Shown here: in pieces, positions 22,334 through 34,900 of the stretch | Layout: every line of letters starts with the position of its first letter | Position numbering within the stretch: position 1 is the stretch's first letter | DNA from: Trema orientale | Taxonomy: Eukaryota > Streptophyta > Magnoliopsida > Rosales > Cannabaceae | DNA length: 64,000 nt | Direction: 5' to 3' | Assembly (NCBI GenBank): GCA_002914845.1 | Contig: JXTC01000403.1 | Span: 66,442 to 130,441 of the forward strand | The notes under the pieces: model-generated | Database searches by the model: none | Told to the model about the DNA's origin: nothing | What the model saw: only the letters and a program-made list of their open reading frames with translations | Program-made: the position numbers and the translations under genes

Positions 22334-24027
22334 TAAAGCTGTTAAAAAGCTTGGGCCAGTCCATCAATATAGCGGCACGGTATGGCACAACACAACTTAG
22401 ACACAATACGACACACCAAAATGTAAGCTATTCCTAATACGGTCTTATTACATGGGCCATGCTAGACTCAGAAGTTAAGCACAACCAGTCGAGCACGTCA
22501 TGACACGCTTACAGGTACGACACAATCTATTTACACAATGTAGTAAAGCATGCTAGCACGTAGGCGCAATATATTAGCACGTTATATATATGAGTTTTAT
22601 TTGTAATTTTCAATTTTAATTTATTTTTTCCTTTCTTGTTTTTCTTTTTTTCGCATCCAAGCTCAACTCTAGAAACAAACATTTCACTATAATTTTATAG
22701 TTTGTGTTCGATGACATTTAAATAATTTGGGAAAAAAACTATATAAAATGCCATTAAGATAACGTTTGTACGTCGTATTGTATTATATTATATTGTGATG
22801 TATCGTATTATATTGCATTATGATGTATCGTATTAGGTTATATATTATACTGTATTCTTCTATTATAGTATTATGTTTGGTTTTGCATTATATTAAGATA
22901 TTACATTAAAAGTTCATTTTTGAGAAATACCACTTTTGAAAGTTTATTTTAAATACCATTTTGAAAAAATTATTGAGGAAGATACCACCTGTAAAAGTAC
23001 TACCACCTATAAAATTACAATTAAAATACCATTTTGAAAAAATTATTGAGGAAGATACCACCTGTAAAAGTGCTACCACCTATAAAATTGCAACTTTTAA
23101 AGGTTTTTTTTTTAAAAATGCCATTTACTAAAATTAATTTTAGAAAAATGCCATTTTCAAAAATTTATTTAGAAAAAAAACCACTTTCAAAAGGAATAAA
23201 GTGTGAGAGGAATGGATAGGAAAAATAAAGTGATAAGAGAGAAATTAAGGATATAGAAAGAAAGGAAAGTCAATATTGTACAATTTTATGTTACAATGCA
23301 GTGTAATACGGACCTTTTTTTTTGTATTAGATAATAATGCTCATTGTATTGTATTAAATTTTGATATCATATTAAATGTTACAATATAAAAGCACAACTA
23401 AACACAGTATTATATTTAATTAGTAAAAAAACAGAATACTTATATAGTAAACCAAAAATGATCTAAAATTAAAAAGTTATCAAATTAAATTGGGCTCTTA
23501 TAAAAATTAGGCACAAAATTCAAAATATTGAAAAATTATTAAAATCATTTTAAAAAATTTATCAAGAAATATACTACTTTCTAAATTTATTTAGAAAAAT
23601 ACTACTTTTATATTCAAAATTATTATTTTTTAAGGTTATCTCGAGTACACATCAACTAGTAAAAATATTTTTGAAATATTTTTAAAAATTATATTTTTCT
23701 AAATAAATTTGAGATTTAAAAGAAAAGAAGAAAAAAATTGACCATCCAAGATTTTTCTTTTGAAATTTTATTATATAAAATCAAATTTCCTCAACTAAAT
23801 TAGCCAATTTCAGCCTAAATGAACTGACATGTCTAAGGACGTGGTTTGACATGGCACGATGAGAAAGCATACTTATATCAAAAGCTAATAAGCTCCCCTC
23901 AAAACGTAATATTTTACTCTAGGCACGTCACGACTAAAAATCAAGCTGTGGTTGACACGATACGACACGATAGGAAATAAGGAAATACATGTGTGCCCAA
24001 CTTAAATGAGCATATTTGACAGTTCTA
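22334..24027. mobile_element. Non-autonomous hAT element 1, 1694 bp
   Basis: The element is flanked by a perfect 8-bp duplication TTAGATAC (22326-22333 and 24028-24035). Its ends are TAAAGCTGTTAAAAAGC on the left and TAGAACTGTCAAATATGC on the right (reverse complement), the short TIR type of hAT elements. Subterminal regions carry repeated CACGACAC / GACACGATACG words. No transposase frame is present. The AT-rich MITE copy at 22755-23462 is nested inside. Confidence 0.8.
22755..23462. mobile_element. AT-rich MITE, copy 2, nested in hAT element 1
   Basis: It shares the layout of the 5231-5758 element: TATTGTATTATATT words, then GTATTATGTTTGGTTTTGCA, AAATACCACTTTT repeats, and a right part with TACAATGCAGTGTAATACGG and ATATAGTAAACC. 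A duplicated internal piece near 22935-23095 contains AAAATACCATTTTGAAAAAA twice, so this copy is longer. Confidence 0.6.
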
Positions 24028-24064
24028 TTAGATACTTTTTTATTCATAAATTTATCATAATTTT

Positions 24065-24745
24065 TAGGGGTGCACAATGGACGGGCTGGGCGGTTAGTAG
24101 GCGATTTGAGCGGTTTATTTTTCATGCAGTTTAGAAAATATCTAAACTATAACTGCCCAATTAAGCTGCGATTGGGTGATTTTTAGTGTGCGAACTTTGG
24201 GATGTTTTTGGTGGTTCACTAGGTGGGTTAGGTTAACTAAAACATATAATTACTTATTTTGTAAATGTAAAAAAACTGTTATTAAAAATTTTTAAAAGTA
24301 TTTTAACTCTCTTATTAGAGTTTTTAAAGTGTTATATCATATGAACTCAAAAATTTAAGAATATATGTATTTGGTAAAGACTATTTATATAAAATTGAAA
24401 GAGAAAATATATTGAATATTAATGTAAACACACGTACATATACTAAAACTTCAAATAGATAAATATTGTGTTAAAAACTTTTAGTAGAATATCATCAAAT
24501 AACTATCTAGTGATTAAATTAAATTTCAATTTTCATATACTATGTTATATAAAAATATAAATTACAATTAGAAGTGCATAGTGGTTTTATTGGGCGGTTT
24601 AGCAGTTTTGTTAAGTGAGTTTAGCGGTTTTATTTTTTGGTGGTTTAAAAAATATGTAACCCATAACCATCCCAGAACTCGCAGTTTTACTTTTAAGTGG
24701 TTTTGGGCAGGCAGTGTGGGTTAGCGAATTTTTTGTTCACTCCTA
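24065..24745. mobile_element. Non-autonomous hAT element 2, 681 bp
   Basis: The flanks show a perfect 8-bp duplication ATAATTTT (24057-24064 and 24746-24753). The ends are TAGGGGTGCACAA and, reverse complemented, TAGGAGTGAACAA. Subterminal repeats of the GGCGGTTTAGCGGTTT type occur near both ends. There is no coding frame. It starts 37 bp after hAT element 1 ends. Confidence 0.85.
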
Positions 24746-25218
24746 ATAATTTTGACATAAAACCAAAAAAAAGTTAATTCAACGAAAATTCCAAAAACAA
24801 AACAAGAAAGAAGAATCTTTACTTCTTCCTTTAAGTAATGAATAAAGTAAATAATAAAGAGGAAATTTGATTTTATATGATAAAATTTCAAAAAAAAAAT
24901 TAGAAAAATACTATTTTTTTCCAATTAATGAGGAACTTGAGGTTAACGTAACCCAATCAGTTACCTCAAGCATCATAAAAAAGTAGAAAATTTATAGAAA
25001 AATGGTATTTTTCTAAATCAGAAAATAATATTGTCTAAATACGTATAGAAAATGATACTTTTCTAAAAAATCTGTGCTTTCAAGATTTTGGATTGTGGGC
25101 ATTTTTTGTAACAAGCCCAATAAATAAACAAGCCTTTTTTTTTTTTGGAGGAAGAAAAGGAAGAGTCAAAAGGACGACGAATAACACAGAAAGGCGAGTT
25201 GTGGAGCTTGTCTAAGCA

Positions 25219-28200
25219 ATGAGAGAGATCATTGAGGAAGAGGAGGAGGAGGAGGAAAAGTTTAAACCCTTAAACGACAACAAAATCAATGAAGAAAAAA
25301 AGGTGGAGATTGTCGTAAGAACTGTTGGCCCGGCTCGCCCATCTCGTCTTCAAGTTCCCTCTTCCATTAAAGTAAGCCTTTCCCATCTGTTTCTTCACTT
25401 TTTCCTATCTGGGTCTTCTTTCTCTCTTTCTATTATGCCAGTTTTCCATTTTGGGTGGAAGAATTAACGACATTTAAATTGAATTGGACTTAGGAAACAT
25501 CTCCAAATCTGATATTGCTATAATCGTTTATATAGTTGATAATATATGCATGTAATTGTAAGTGAGTCCATGATAATTGAGACATGAGATATGGTGTTCT
25601 CATTTATGTGATGACTAATCTTTTCAGTTATATATGCTTTGTGTCAAGTTTAACATATTGTGTTCACCGATAGTGCAGTGTGTTTTAAGAAGAATTTTTA
25701 AACATTTGAAGAAAGCATGTATTAACCCCACCACAAACAAACCCCCCCCATCTTTTTTTTTTAAATTATGAAGGTTGCACATTCTCTATAACATTTATTA
25801 ACTGTTTTTTTTTTTATATTAAACAATTAGGTGCATGATTTGAGAAAATTGATTGCTGGGAATAACCATTTACCGATTGAGAATTTGAGGCTTATTTTGC
25901 GAGGAAATGTATTGCGTGACAGCAAAAACGGGGATGATGCCTACCTTCAACTTAATAATGGTGGTAGGGTCTCATGATCTTAAAATAAGTGACTACTCTA
26001 ATGTCTCCTTTCCTGGTTTTCATCTATTACTATTATTACTATTATTTTCTCTAAATCCATTTCTTTATGACCATTTTTACTAATCATTAATAGACCTTAA
26101 TGGGAATAGAAATAAGGGAAATGTTTTTCTTTTCCATCGATTTGTATCTTTACTTACACATTCAAGATACAAGTAATGTTGAATCCCTTACATAATTAGT
26201 GCAATTAAGAAGGGGTAACTCAATTTTTTTTATTCATTCTCATTCCTTACCCATTGTGATTCGTTTCATTACGGATTAGTAAAAGTACCCCAAAAAATCC
26301 TTTCAGATTTTGTATTGTGGGACCAACAGTGATTGGTGGGCACTTTTGTTTTTCAGACTCCCTGATTGTTGCCGTTAAACCAAAGCCACCGGTTAAAAAT
26401 CTTCGGGACGGACTCGATGATGATGACGATGATGAAGATCTGGTACAAAGAGCTCGGTCTTCCCATGAAAATGAATTTGTGTCCCTGTGTATGCAAGTTT
26501 TCTAATTTTTCTATTTTTCCACTGTAATTTCATTGATTTCCAGAAATTTCAGCTCCCTCAATCTTCAAGCAGGTGGAAAAGGAGGCTTTATTTTTTTCTG
26601 CATGACAAGTTGAAGCTTCCTGGTGAGGTTAAAATGAGTTGTGCTTATCCATCTAACTAACATTCTACTGTTTGAAGTTATTATTTTTTTATACTTGTTT
26701 CTGTTTTATTGGTAGATATCCTTTTGATGGCAATTTTCTCTCTCAGTCTAAAGGTGTGGATAATAATCATTATGTGGTTTATTTTGGCACCAGTTGCCCA
26801 TAGATGGGATATCGGCCCTCTTTATGTAAGTTTGTTGCTCCTGCTTTCTTCCTGTTGTTAATGAATGAATAGAATCCAGTTTCACAATTTTCTTCTGAGC
26901 TAATATTTTCCTAGTTAATTCAGTCAGGGTATTTCATAGTAATTAACCTCTGTGTGATAAATCTCTACCATTGTTCTCTAACCTTTTGGTGAACTATATG
27001 GCTTCTTTAGGTTGAGGAAATATAACCACCCCCTTCCACCCTCCAAAAGATGGAAGCATAATGTTTCTAATCTTATCTTCCTCCAATTCTCAACCTGAAA
27101 AGAGAAAAAGCATAGAAACATTAGTTACTTGATATTTAAGGAGAACGTCAAAACTAACATGTTTTGATTATGGCTCATTTCCACTCTACCCACCCGCATT
27201 CTGCATCTTAAGAATACTTTTGTACTCATTAAGCTCTGTTATATTTTCTTTATTATTGGATACCAAGTAGGTATCAACTTTATGTTTTAGTTTGCAGAAG
27301 TCTCTGCTCAGTATACCAAGAACCTAGAATTGAAATTCACTCTCTATTGAAGGCCTACTTGAGTAATTTAAAAATCTTATAAGGTCCAGAAAGTAATTCT
27401 CTGAAAGAGTATCTTTAATTGATTGACTATTTTTGTTAAAAGAAGCAATTCATTCTTTTTATTCCATGAGAAGTTTTATCAATCAAAAGTGGTAACAATC
27501 AGTCCTAGTCTTTGGCCCAATGCCCCAGTCATGCATTATAATGTGAAAAAGTTGGACCTAGACATTACTATGCACTAGTGTTTGAGTTGACCTAAAATTC
27601 GGTTGTGATCTTTGCTACTAAAGAAATTTAGCACTTTTCTCACTTGATCTTTTCGTCTAAGTGTGCAACTCAAGGGATTTTTTGTTTGAATCTGATTTCA
27701 CAGTTTACATCACGTCGGCTGTATATTGTGAAATGAAATCTTTAGAAATAATTGGAGAACATAAATTCTGCTACATAGGTCCTAAATATTGGGGAGAAAA
27801 TAACTGTTCTTTATTTTTATTTTTATTTTTTATAATGAAAACAAGAAAATAACAATTCTGTGTAAACCAGAGTAGTGTACAGCTTAGTCTTGTTTTTGCA
27901 CATAGAACTCATTATTAAATCCAATATCACATTATCTCACAGTATTTTGTGTAGTTAAATTTACATAAACAAGTCGAGAAAAAGAAACTTAAGTCGATTT
28001 TTTCCCCGTTCCAGGCTTTAAATGGCCATGTAGTTGTTGTTTTCCTATTTAGAGGAAAGATCTGGCCAAGTGAAAAACCATAGTGATGCCAAGATATTAG
28101 GGAAAGAGTATCTATCTGGCTTGTTTGCAGCTACTTAAGAAAGGTTCCTTACAGTATATAATATTTGTTATGTGTTCAGATCCTTGCAACAGGCTTTGTC

Positions 28201-29047
28201 ATAATTCTCCTAAACCTTGGAAAGCGGCAGCCTGGTGACATCAGGTATCTACATTTATGGTTGATTTTGTGCTTTCTAAATCTTTTTAATTATACTCTTA
28301 CTGAAACTATATTTCACAATTAAAACTAATAGAAGGCTATAATCATTCCACTTTTTCTCAAACAAAACGTATGTTTGGAATGAAAGAAAGGAGAGAGTAA
28401 AGACCAGCAAAAGAAAAACTTATGACAAGTGGATGAAATTATCTATGTTGTCAACATATTTTCAATGCGCTATCAGAACATCTTATGTTCTTTACACAAA
28501 CACTAAATTTGCAAGAGAAATATGGAATGCACTGGAATTCAAATACAAGGCAAAGGAGGACTTCAAAGTATTTTGATTTTAGAATATTTGGTGATAAAAC
28601 TATTCTACCTCAAGTACATGAACTACAAGTTATTATTAACAAACTGAGAGTTGTGCAAATTAATCTTCCTTAAACCTTTCAAGTTGGTGGAATAAATACA
28701 AAGTTATTATCATCTTGGAAATGTTGCAGGAAAAAAATACCTCACACTTCCAAAGAATTTTTTTTGGAATAGATTCAAAACACGTACATAATCAAAAAGG
28801 AATGGAAGAAAAGAGATAATAATAAAAATTATCATTCTTATGCTATCAATTTGAGGGCCAATGCTGTGAATAAGCCCAATCAGTCCAATATAGGTGACCA
28901 GAACAAAGAAAGAACTTTAATCTTAAAAAAGGATCAAAGAAAATTCAAGAAATCCCATAGTAACAACTAGAAAAATGGGGTAGAGGATTATTTGGCTAAA
29001 AGGATGATTTGCAAGATTTTAACCAGTTAGGACTTAGGTACTCATGT

Positions 29048-29078
<31 letters not shown>

Positions 29079-30327
29079 GAAGCCTAGTTTGAGCAGCCTG
29101 ATTGAATTGAAGGTCAATCCTAGCTCAGCCTGAAGGTTAAATATTCCAACTCTGTAGTTAGCCATTCTCAAGCCTCGGTGTTCTGCTGTATTCAATTTGC
29201 AAGTTCATGTTCAGCTGAGGGTGGCTTCCTCATTTTGGGTTGGATTGACAGTTATATTGTTTTAGGAACGTACTTTATATAAATTGTTACTCCAAAATTC
29301 ATCTTTATACAAAATTTCTTTTAATGTTGGTATTAATATGTTAGAAATGGAAAAAAGTGTCCACAAGAACATGGTTTGCATGAGTTCATAGAAGAACCAA
29401 AGTCGGAAAATTTAATTTTTAATAAATCACCTTTTCAAAGCGCTTTTGACAATTTTTTGGACTAAGCGGCTTTTTTGTCAAATATGGATGCAATGGTTGG
29501 AATCGCCATCTTTTTTCACCTTAATTATAACTAAGACTTAAAACATTTGATTGTATAGTAGATTAGACTAGTTGTAATTGATAATATCCAGGAAGCATGG
29601 TGCTTTTGAGTTTCGAGTTGCCCAAATACTTATTCTTTTATTCACATGATAATAAAAATTAGAGAACTTAGGAGTTAAGCTCAAGTTGCCATAACCTCAA
29701 CACGATTTTCGAGTATTGGAAACATCTAGTTATCTAACTATCAAGCTTGTGCTCATTTGGTTTTCCCAAGTTGCACTGCCTGTTCATATCTCGACTCATG
29801 TATAATTGCATCACCAAATCAATTGCAAAACCAGTCTTAGGAACTCTCTTTCATTCTTTGGATCCTCGATGTTTGCTGAATCTTTGCTCGTGTACTTTTT
29901 CATGGTCATATTTGATGTTGATTTTATGTTGGGTGTCTCTGCATGTGTTTTGCATGTTTATTGTGTTTGTCTGTCTCTGTATGTCTATGAGTGGGTGTGC
30001 GCCTCACTTTACACACACAGATGGATACATGTATTGGAAAGACACATTTCAAACCTTTGTCAAACATGTGGAACAGATTGAACTTCTAGCCATTCATTTA
30101 ATTTAAAAAAAAAAAAAAAATTCTATACCTTTTCAAGTTTTATCCATTTAAAGCATAAGAATTTTGTTGATCTACATTAACCACTCTTCATTTTCAAATC
30201 TAACCTTTACTTTTTCGTGAATGAATATTTCAGTGCATATTCTATTTTCAATGAAGATTTTAGAGAGCTTCCTGGAACTCTTAATGCAGATCGTCTGGAC
30301 AGGGATGTAAGGTCAGGTCAGTTTTGA
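25219..30327 (+). CDS. Ubiquitin-like plus SAYSvFN domain membrane protein
   Basis: Seven exons: 25219-25371, 25831-25963, 26357-26442, 26544-26622, 26716-26825, 28180-28244, 30234-30327; all introns are GT-AG and phases close to 239 aa. An acidic N-terminus (MREIIEEEEEEEEKF) precedes a ubiquitin-like fold: VEIVVRTVGPA...IKVHDLRKLIAG to GDSLIVAVKPK, residues about 29-110. Then come an Asp-rich linker (DGLDDDDDDEDL), a basic patch SSRWKRRL, and two hydrophobic segments (about 152-176 and 184-200). The end is SAYSIFNEDFRELPGTLNAD, a clear SAYSvFN motif. The animal relative SAYSD1 is an ER membrane protein linked to ribosome UFMylation and quality control at the translocon. By inference this protein is an ER adaptor with a ubiquitin-like arm. 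Start chosen as the only ATG ahead of the acidic stretch. Intron 6 is long (1989 bp) and holds a retroelement piece. Confidence 0.88.
26068..26290. mobile_element. Decayed MITE in intron 2 of the SAYSvFN gene
   Basis: The left end GACCATTTTTACTAATCATT and the right end TTACGGATTAGTAAAAGTAC form an imperfect inverted repeat. It shares the ACTAATCCGTAA core with the MITE at 6873-7070, so it is probably the same family. The interior is purine-rich then pyrimidine-rich and non-coding. Confidence 0.55.
28405..29078 (+). mobile_element. Ty1/copia gag fragment with a 25-nt A tract
   Basis: In broken frames the sequence encodes gag-polypeptide features: KFAREIWNALEFKYKAK, KYFDFRIFGDK, VHELQVIINKL and TFQVGGINTKLLSSWK. 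These correspond to the copia-type gag (UBN2) domain. Stops and frameshifts make it non-functional. No protease, integrase or reverse transcriptase follows. The block ends in 25 A residues (29054-29078). It lies in intron 6 of the SAYSvFN gene in the same direction as the host gene. Confidence 0.75.
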
Positions 30328-30328
30328 G

Positions 30329-30524
30329 ACTGTTCCACGGCTTATAATCTTCTGCTGTTCATCTTCTACAGATGCGCCTTGGCACAGTTTTATAGTACCG
30401 TTGACTTTAGGCCTAAAAACATACAGACTGTTCCACGGCTTATAATCTTCTGCTGTTCATCTTCTACAGATGCGCCTTGGCACAGTTTTATAGTACCGTT
30501 GACTTTAGGCCTAAAAACATACGA
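30329..30524 (+). repeat. 98-bp tandem duplication in the 3' UTR
   Basis: Two almost identical 98-bp units (30329-30426 and 30427-30524) start ACTGTTCCACGGCTTATAAT. The first begins one base after the stop codon of the SAYSvFN gene. The near identity suggests a recent event. Confidence 0.95.
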
Positions 30525-31715
30525 GCAATTCTCTGATGACATTGGTTTTGTTGCTGTTTCTAAGTTGTCTTTTTTTACTTTTTCTTTTTTTTTTTTTTTT
30601 TTTGGGAAAGTTGCTTATCTACCTCAGAACTAAAAGCGGTAGAAATCTTTACCTGTACAGTATGATCCATAGGTACACATGACAAATGTTTTGTTTTGAA
30701 GACCTAAGTGAATAAAAACCGAACATTTTAAAACCTTATTCTGACAACGGAAACAGGTTTACTGTACATGTTTTAACTTGTCTAGATCTCTTAGAAGTAT
30801 GACTTATTATGCTGAGCTTTTCGACAATGTAGAAGGTTTGATTGCATATCTCCCCAATTTTTGACACTCTATCTGACTTAAGATAGCCCCAAAATCTGCA
30901 CTTCAACATTTCTGTCTCACATCTTGATATTCTTTAGTCAAGAATTTTCAATGATACAAACAGTTTTTTCAAACTAGTGTTTGGAAAAAAGAACATTTCT
31001 AGTTGGATGATAATTAGTGGGTGCCAGGCTTGTAATTTGATGCTTGCATAATGGTTTGGTTGGAAGGTCTCAGGGTCTGGATATTTCATATAGTTTCAGT
31101 TCCATATACATTCTAAAAGTGGTATGGCTGAGCAAGCCTTTAGGAGAATGGCCGATTTCTCAAAGTCACTACAAATGCTATATCTTTTTTTCTAATCTCT
31201 TAGTTTATGTCCAGATCAATTGACTTATACAATATATTACATGTGTTGGTTGGCATTTTGCATGTATTGCAATTTGCAATGCATATACTCTAATTTTTTA
31301 TTTTCTTTAATGTGGCATATTGCATGAGTATATTACATGCGGACTCAATTTTCTTGGCATGATATGAAGCATATGCATATTACACTAGTCTACATGTGGC
31401 ATTGATTTGTCGGTAGTATGAACTAGGATGATTGCATGGCATAAGTATATGGGCTCGTCACAGTCAATATAATAGCATGTTTGAGATACTTGAAATCATG
31501 CCCTTTGATATTTGAGCTTGTATTCACTAGGTTCTAATTCAAGGGAGAAGTCTTTGAACCTTGTCATTGGTTCCATTTTACTTTTCCCATCAACAACACT
31601 TTTTAAGAAAAGTACTGTCTGATAGTAGTTTTTTCAAAAGAAAAAAAAAAACTAAAATAGTAAGATCAGCCACTAAAATTATCACTTAGCCTGATTTTCG
31701 TTACCTCTCCAAAAG

Positions 31716-31944
31716 CGGTTAAGTAGACGATTACCACTTTTTTCAAATGTTTAACTAAATTTACTACCACTATTAGATTCTACCACTTTACCACTTTTGG
31801 GAGGGAATTAGTCAAGAATCTGTCAAGAATTCATCAAGAATCCGTCAAGAATTCATCAAGAATTTGTCAAAATTACCAGTGACATCAAGAATCTGTCAAG
31901 AATCTGTCAAGATCGTCAAAAAGGTGGTATTCACCTAATTTATT
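31716..31944. mobile_element. MITE, Mutator-like, copy 2
   Basis: This 229-bp element is flanked by a perfect 10-bp repeat TCTCCAAAAG (31706-31715 and 31945-31954), fitting the 9-10 bp duplications of Mutator-type transposition. Ends: GGTTAAGTAGACGATTACCAC on the left and AATTAGGTGAATACCACC (reverse complement) on the right. The interior repeats TCAAGAATCTG / TCAAGAATTCA. It is shorter than copy 1 because about 65 bp near the right end is missing. Confidence 0.8.
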
Positions 31945-31954
31945 TCTCCAAAAG

Positions 31955-34900
31955 GGGAAAGTACATAAATACCTATTTTCTTAAGTACATTTTCAAAAAT
32001 ATCTATTTTTTATTTTATTCCACAAAGCCCTTTTTTTTCCATATTTTTAGAGAAATGTATATCACAAATATTTTATATATGAATAGATATCACAGTATAC
32101 ATTTCACGACTAAAGGTTATACCCAAAAATTGGTATACATTCCAAAATATGTACCTTAGGTACACCGTAATTGTAAACATACGTAAAATTTTACATTCAC
32201 ACTTGCACATGAAATGTAGACCTAAAAATGGGTGTTTTTGAAAAGAAATAAAAATGGGTACTTGTGAAATGTTAGGCAAAAAAAACTGTTAGTGGGTGTA
32301 AATTTATCACCGCAAAATGAACCATATCCAGTGGCCTGATACATTGGAGCCCATGTCCAAGATGACCCGGGTGAGTTAACGGGTCAGGGCCCAAATCTTT
32401 GCTAATCAGTGACCTGACTGATAACGATGGGAAGAAGTCATTGTTAATGACCATAATTTCCTCAACAAGAAGAAAGCTATGTTTGTGCCTTGGACTTGGA
32501 TTTCTTGACTATATATATATACATATATCTTCTGGTTGCTCTAATGCTAAGAACCTTCTAAATACATTGGATTTTTTGGACTAGCTAGCCTAGATGGATA
32601 CTGTTATTTTACCATTTTCCTTTATTCAATTTCCGTCAAAACAAGGGGAACCACAAAATGATTCTTGGCAAACAAACATCTCAGCTTCTGAACAGCCATG
32701 TTATGGACTGTGGTTCAACTGTTCAAGAGTTTGTATTGAAAAGTAGCATAAAATTGGGTTGAGAAGTCACCACCTGACTTATCTTGAGATTTGAGACAGA
32801 GACTAGGTTGGCCCATTAAAATGATGAGACAGGACCCTAATTGGGCTGTCCCTTGTGCATTGATTCTGCAAATAGCTTAGGGCAGAGGTAATTGGGAAAA
32901 ACCGGTCAACAGCTATACATCTTTACCTGTTTGTTTATTTAGACGTTAATAGAGTATGAATTAGTGATGAGTGGTAAAAAGATTATTGGGACACTTTCAT
33001 TAGTCAATTATTAAAAAATTCTCTTGTTCAGATTCAGCTCCCAAAGAATATAGTCAAGAAGAAAGTTCGATGGTATTATCTATTATGACAATCTATCCAC
33101 TATCATAAGGATATCATATATATACATAATATTATGTTTTTTTTTTAAAACAAAGATAATAACAATAAGAAAATGATCAATATATTCTCTCAGTTATAAA
33201 TGACAAAAACATCTCCTCGAATAGGCAAATTACTACAAATTTCAGCATTTTATCGAATTGGGTCAAAATTGAAATGCAGAAAGACAAAATTACCCTCTTT
33301 CTAAACTTTTTTTTTTAAAATACCCTCCTAAACTTGTAACCAAACACATATAACTGAAAAAATAACAAACAATGATGGACAGAAGATAAAAATGAGTAAA
33401 TATAAAACGATCTAGTAAATTAGAAGTCTTGTATAATTTTTTTTAAAGAAACTTTTTAATTTTTTGCTAATTAATTGTATTTAGGTAACGTATCTTGGTC
33501 ATTTAAGAAATAAGTCTTACTTAATTTTGACCAAATTAGACATAAAAGTGAAATTTGTCCTACTTTTTTAATCTGATGGAATATTTTTGTGAAGAGATAT
33601 TTTTGTTATTATCTCGTAATTATAAGTGTTACCAATATATTTTTTCTACTATCAGTTCTCTAGTAGGTTAAATTAAAATTTACTATGAATACAGTTGAAT
33701 CAAGTAAATTTTTTTCTTTCCTCATATTCTCTCTAACATCCAAGAAAAAAAATAATTTATGCTTAGGTAAATGTGAATCACATAATTTTCCCTTCCCCAA
33801 AAGAGAAAACAACTTTATCCTGATTTATATCCACAACTATTATATTCATTAGAATCAAATTTCTTTCTAAACCATTCAAAATCAAATCCTTGGCAGCTAC
33901 AGCTAGTTTTCTAAATTTCAATCTCATTGAAAGGTTGGTTAGGTGGCTGACCTTGTGGTATTTTTGACAAAATAGCTAGAAAATTTCGAATTTAGGTCCC
34001 CACCTCCCGTAAAGGAAAAAAAATAGGGAAGAAAACATTTTGTCTCCTTTTTGTTCTAAGTGACAAAAATGGATATTCAAAATATTTTAAAACCACAGTC
34101 AAACTCGTGGTCTCACTACTAGGTAAAGAAAAAGCACTAGAGAACAAGTATCAAATAAGCATTGCATTTTCTTTTCTTTTCTTTTCTTTTTTTCTACATA
34201 GGTGGAAGCACAAATTAAAACCACTTTCTACAACTTTCCCTCTCCACCCAATTGACTTCATCAAATATATGAGAATTCAAAGCTATATATTAATCCAAAT
34301 CTTTTCACCTTTTTGACTAAAGCAATTTCACATATAAGAATCCCAAGTAGAATCCATACCTATATATTTGAAGTGGGAAACTTTTATTTGCCCTCAATTA
34401 GAGAAATTGACTTTGGTATATATTGACCGGATTAGACAAATAAGTAATTAAATAAATACTCACTTAACAAAATAGCAATTTTTCTTCTTTTTTTTTTGTT
34501 GATTTTATCAAATATATACAAATGTGTAATGTATATACAGACATTATCTTTTGAAGTTTGAAAGTGGTTATCTTTCTTTCCATTAATTTAAAGAAAACGT
34601 GAATATAGGATTCGTCGATTCGATGATGTAGGATATCAAGGAATCTAACCCAGCTAATTCAACTATATAGCTAGTACTACTTTAGTAGCAGTTTTTCTTT
34701 TTCTTTTTTTTTTCCAGCATATATTATGAAATAGTCCTAGTTTTGTTTTTCGACTTTTCACAAATCACTAAGATGTGCTTTTAGCAATCAAATTAGCCAA
34801 GTAGACCTACTAAAAGTGAAATCAAAGCATCTTATTACACTACATGTAACATGTATATATTGCCTTGAAAAGACATGTATCTACTCAGATAGAAATTCTG

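Noticed and set aside
29747..30106. 119-aa and 91-aa overlapping open frames
   Set aside because: They lie wholly inside intron 6 of the SAYSvFN gene, overlap each other in two frames and show no family resemblance.
33930..34020. Second possible SINE
   Set aside because: The A and B box resemblance is weak and no clear tail or target duplication was found.
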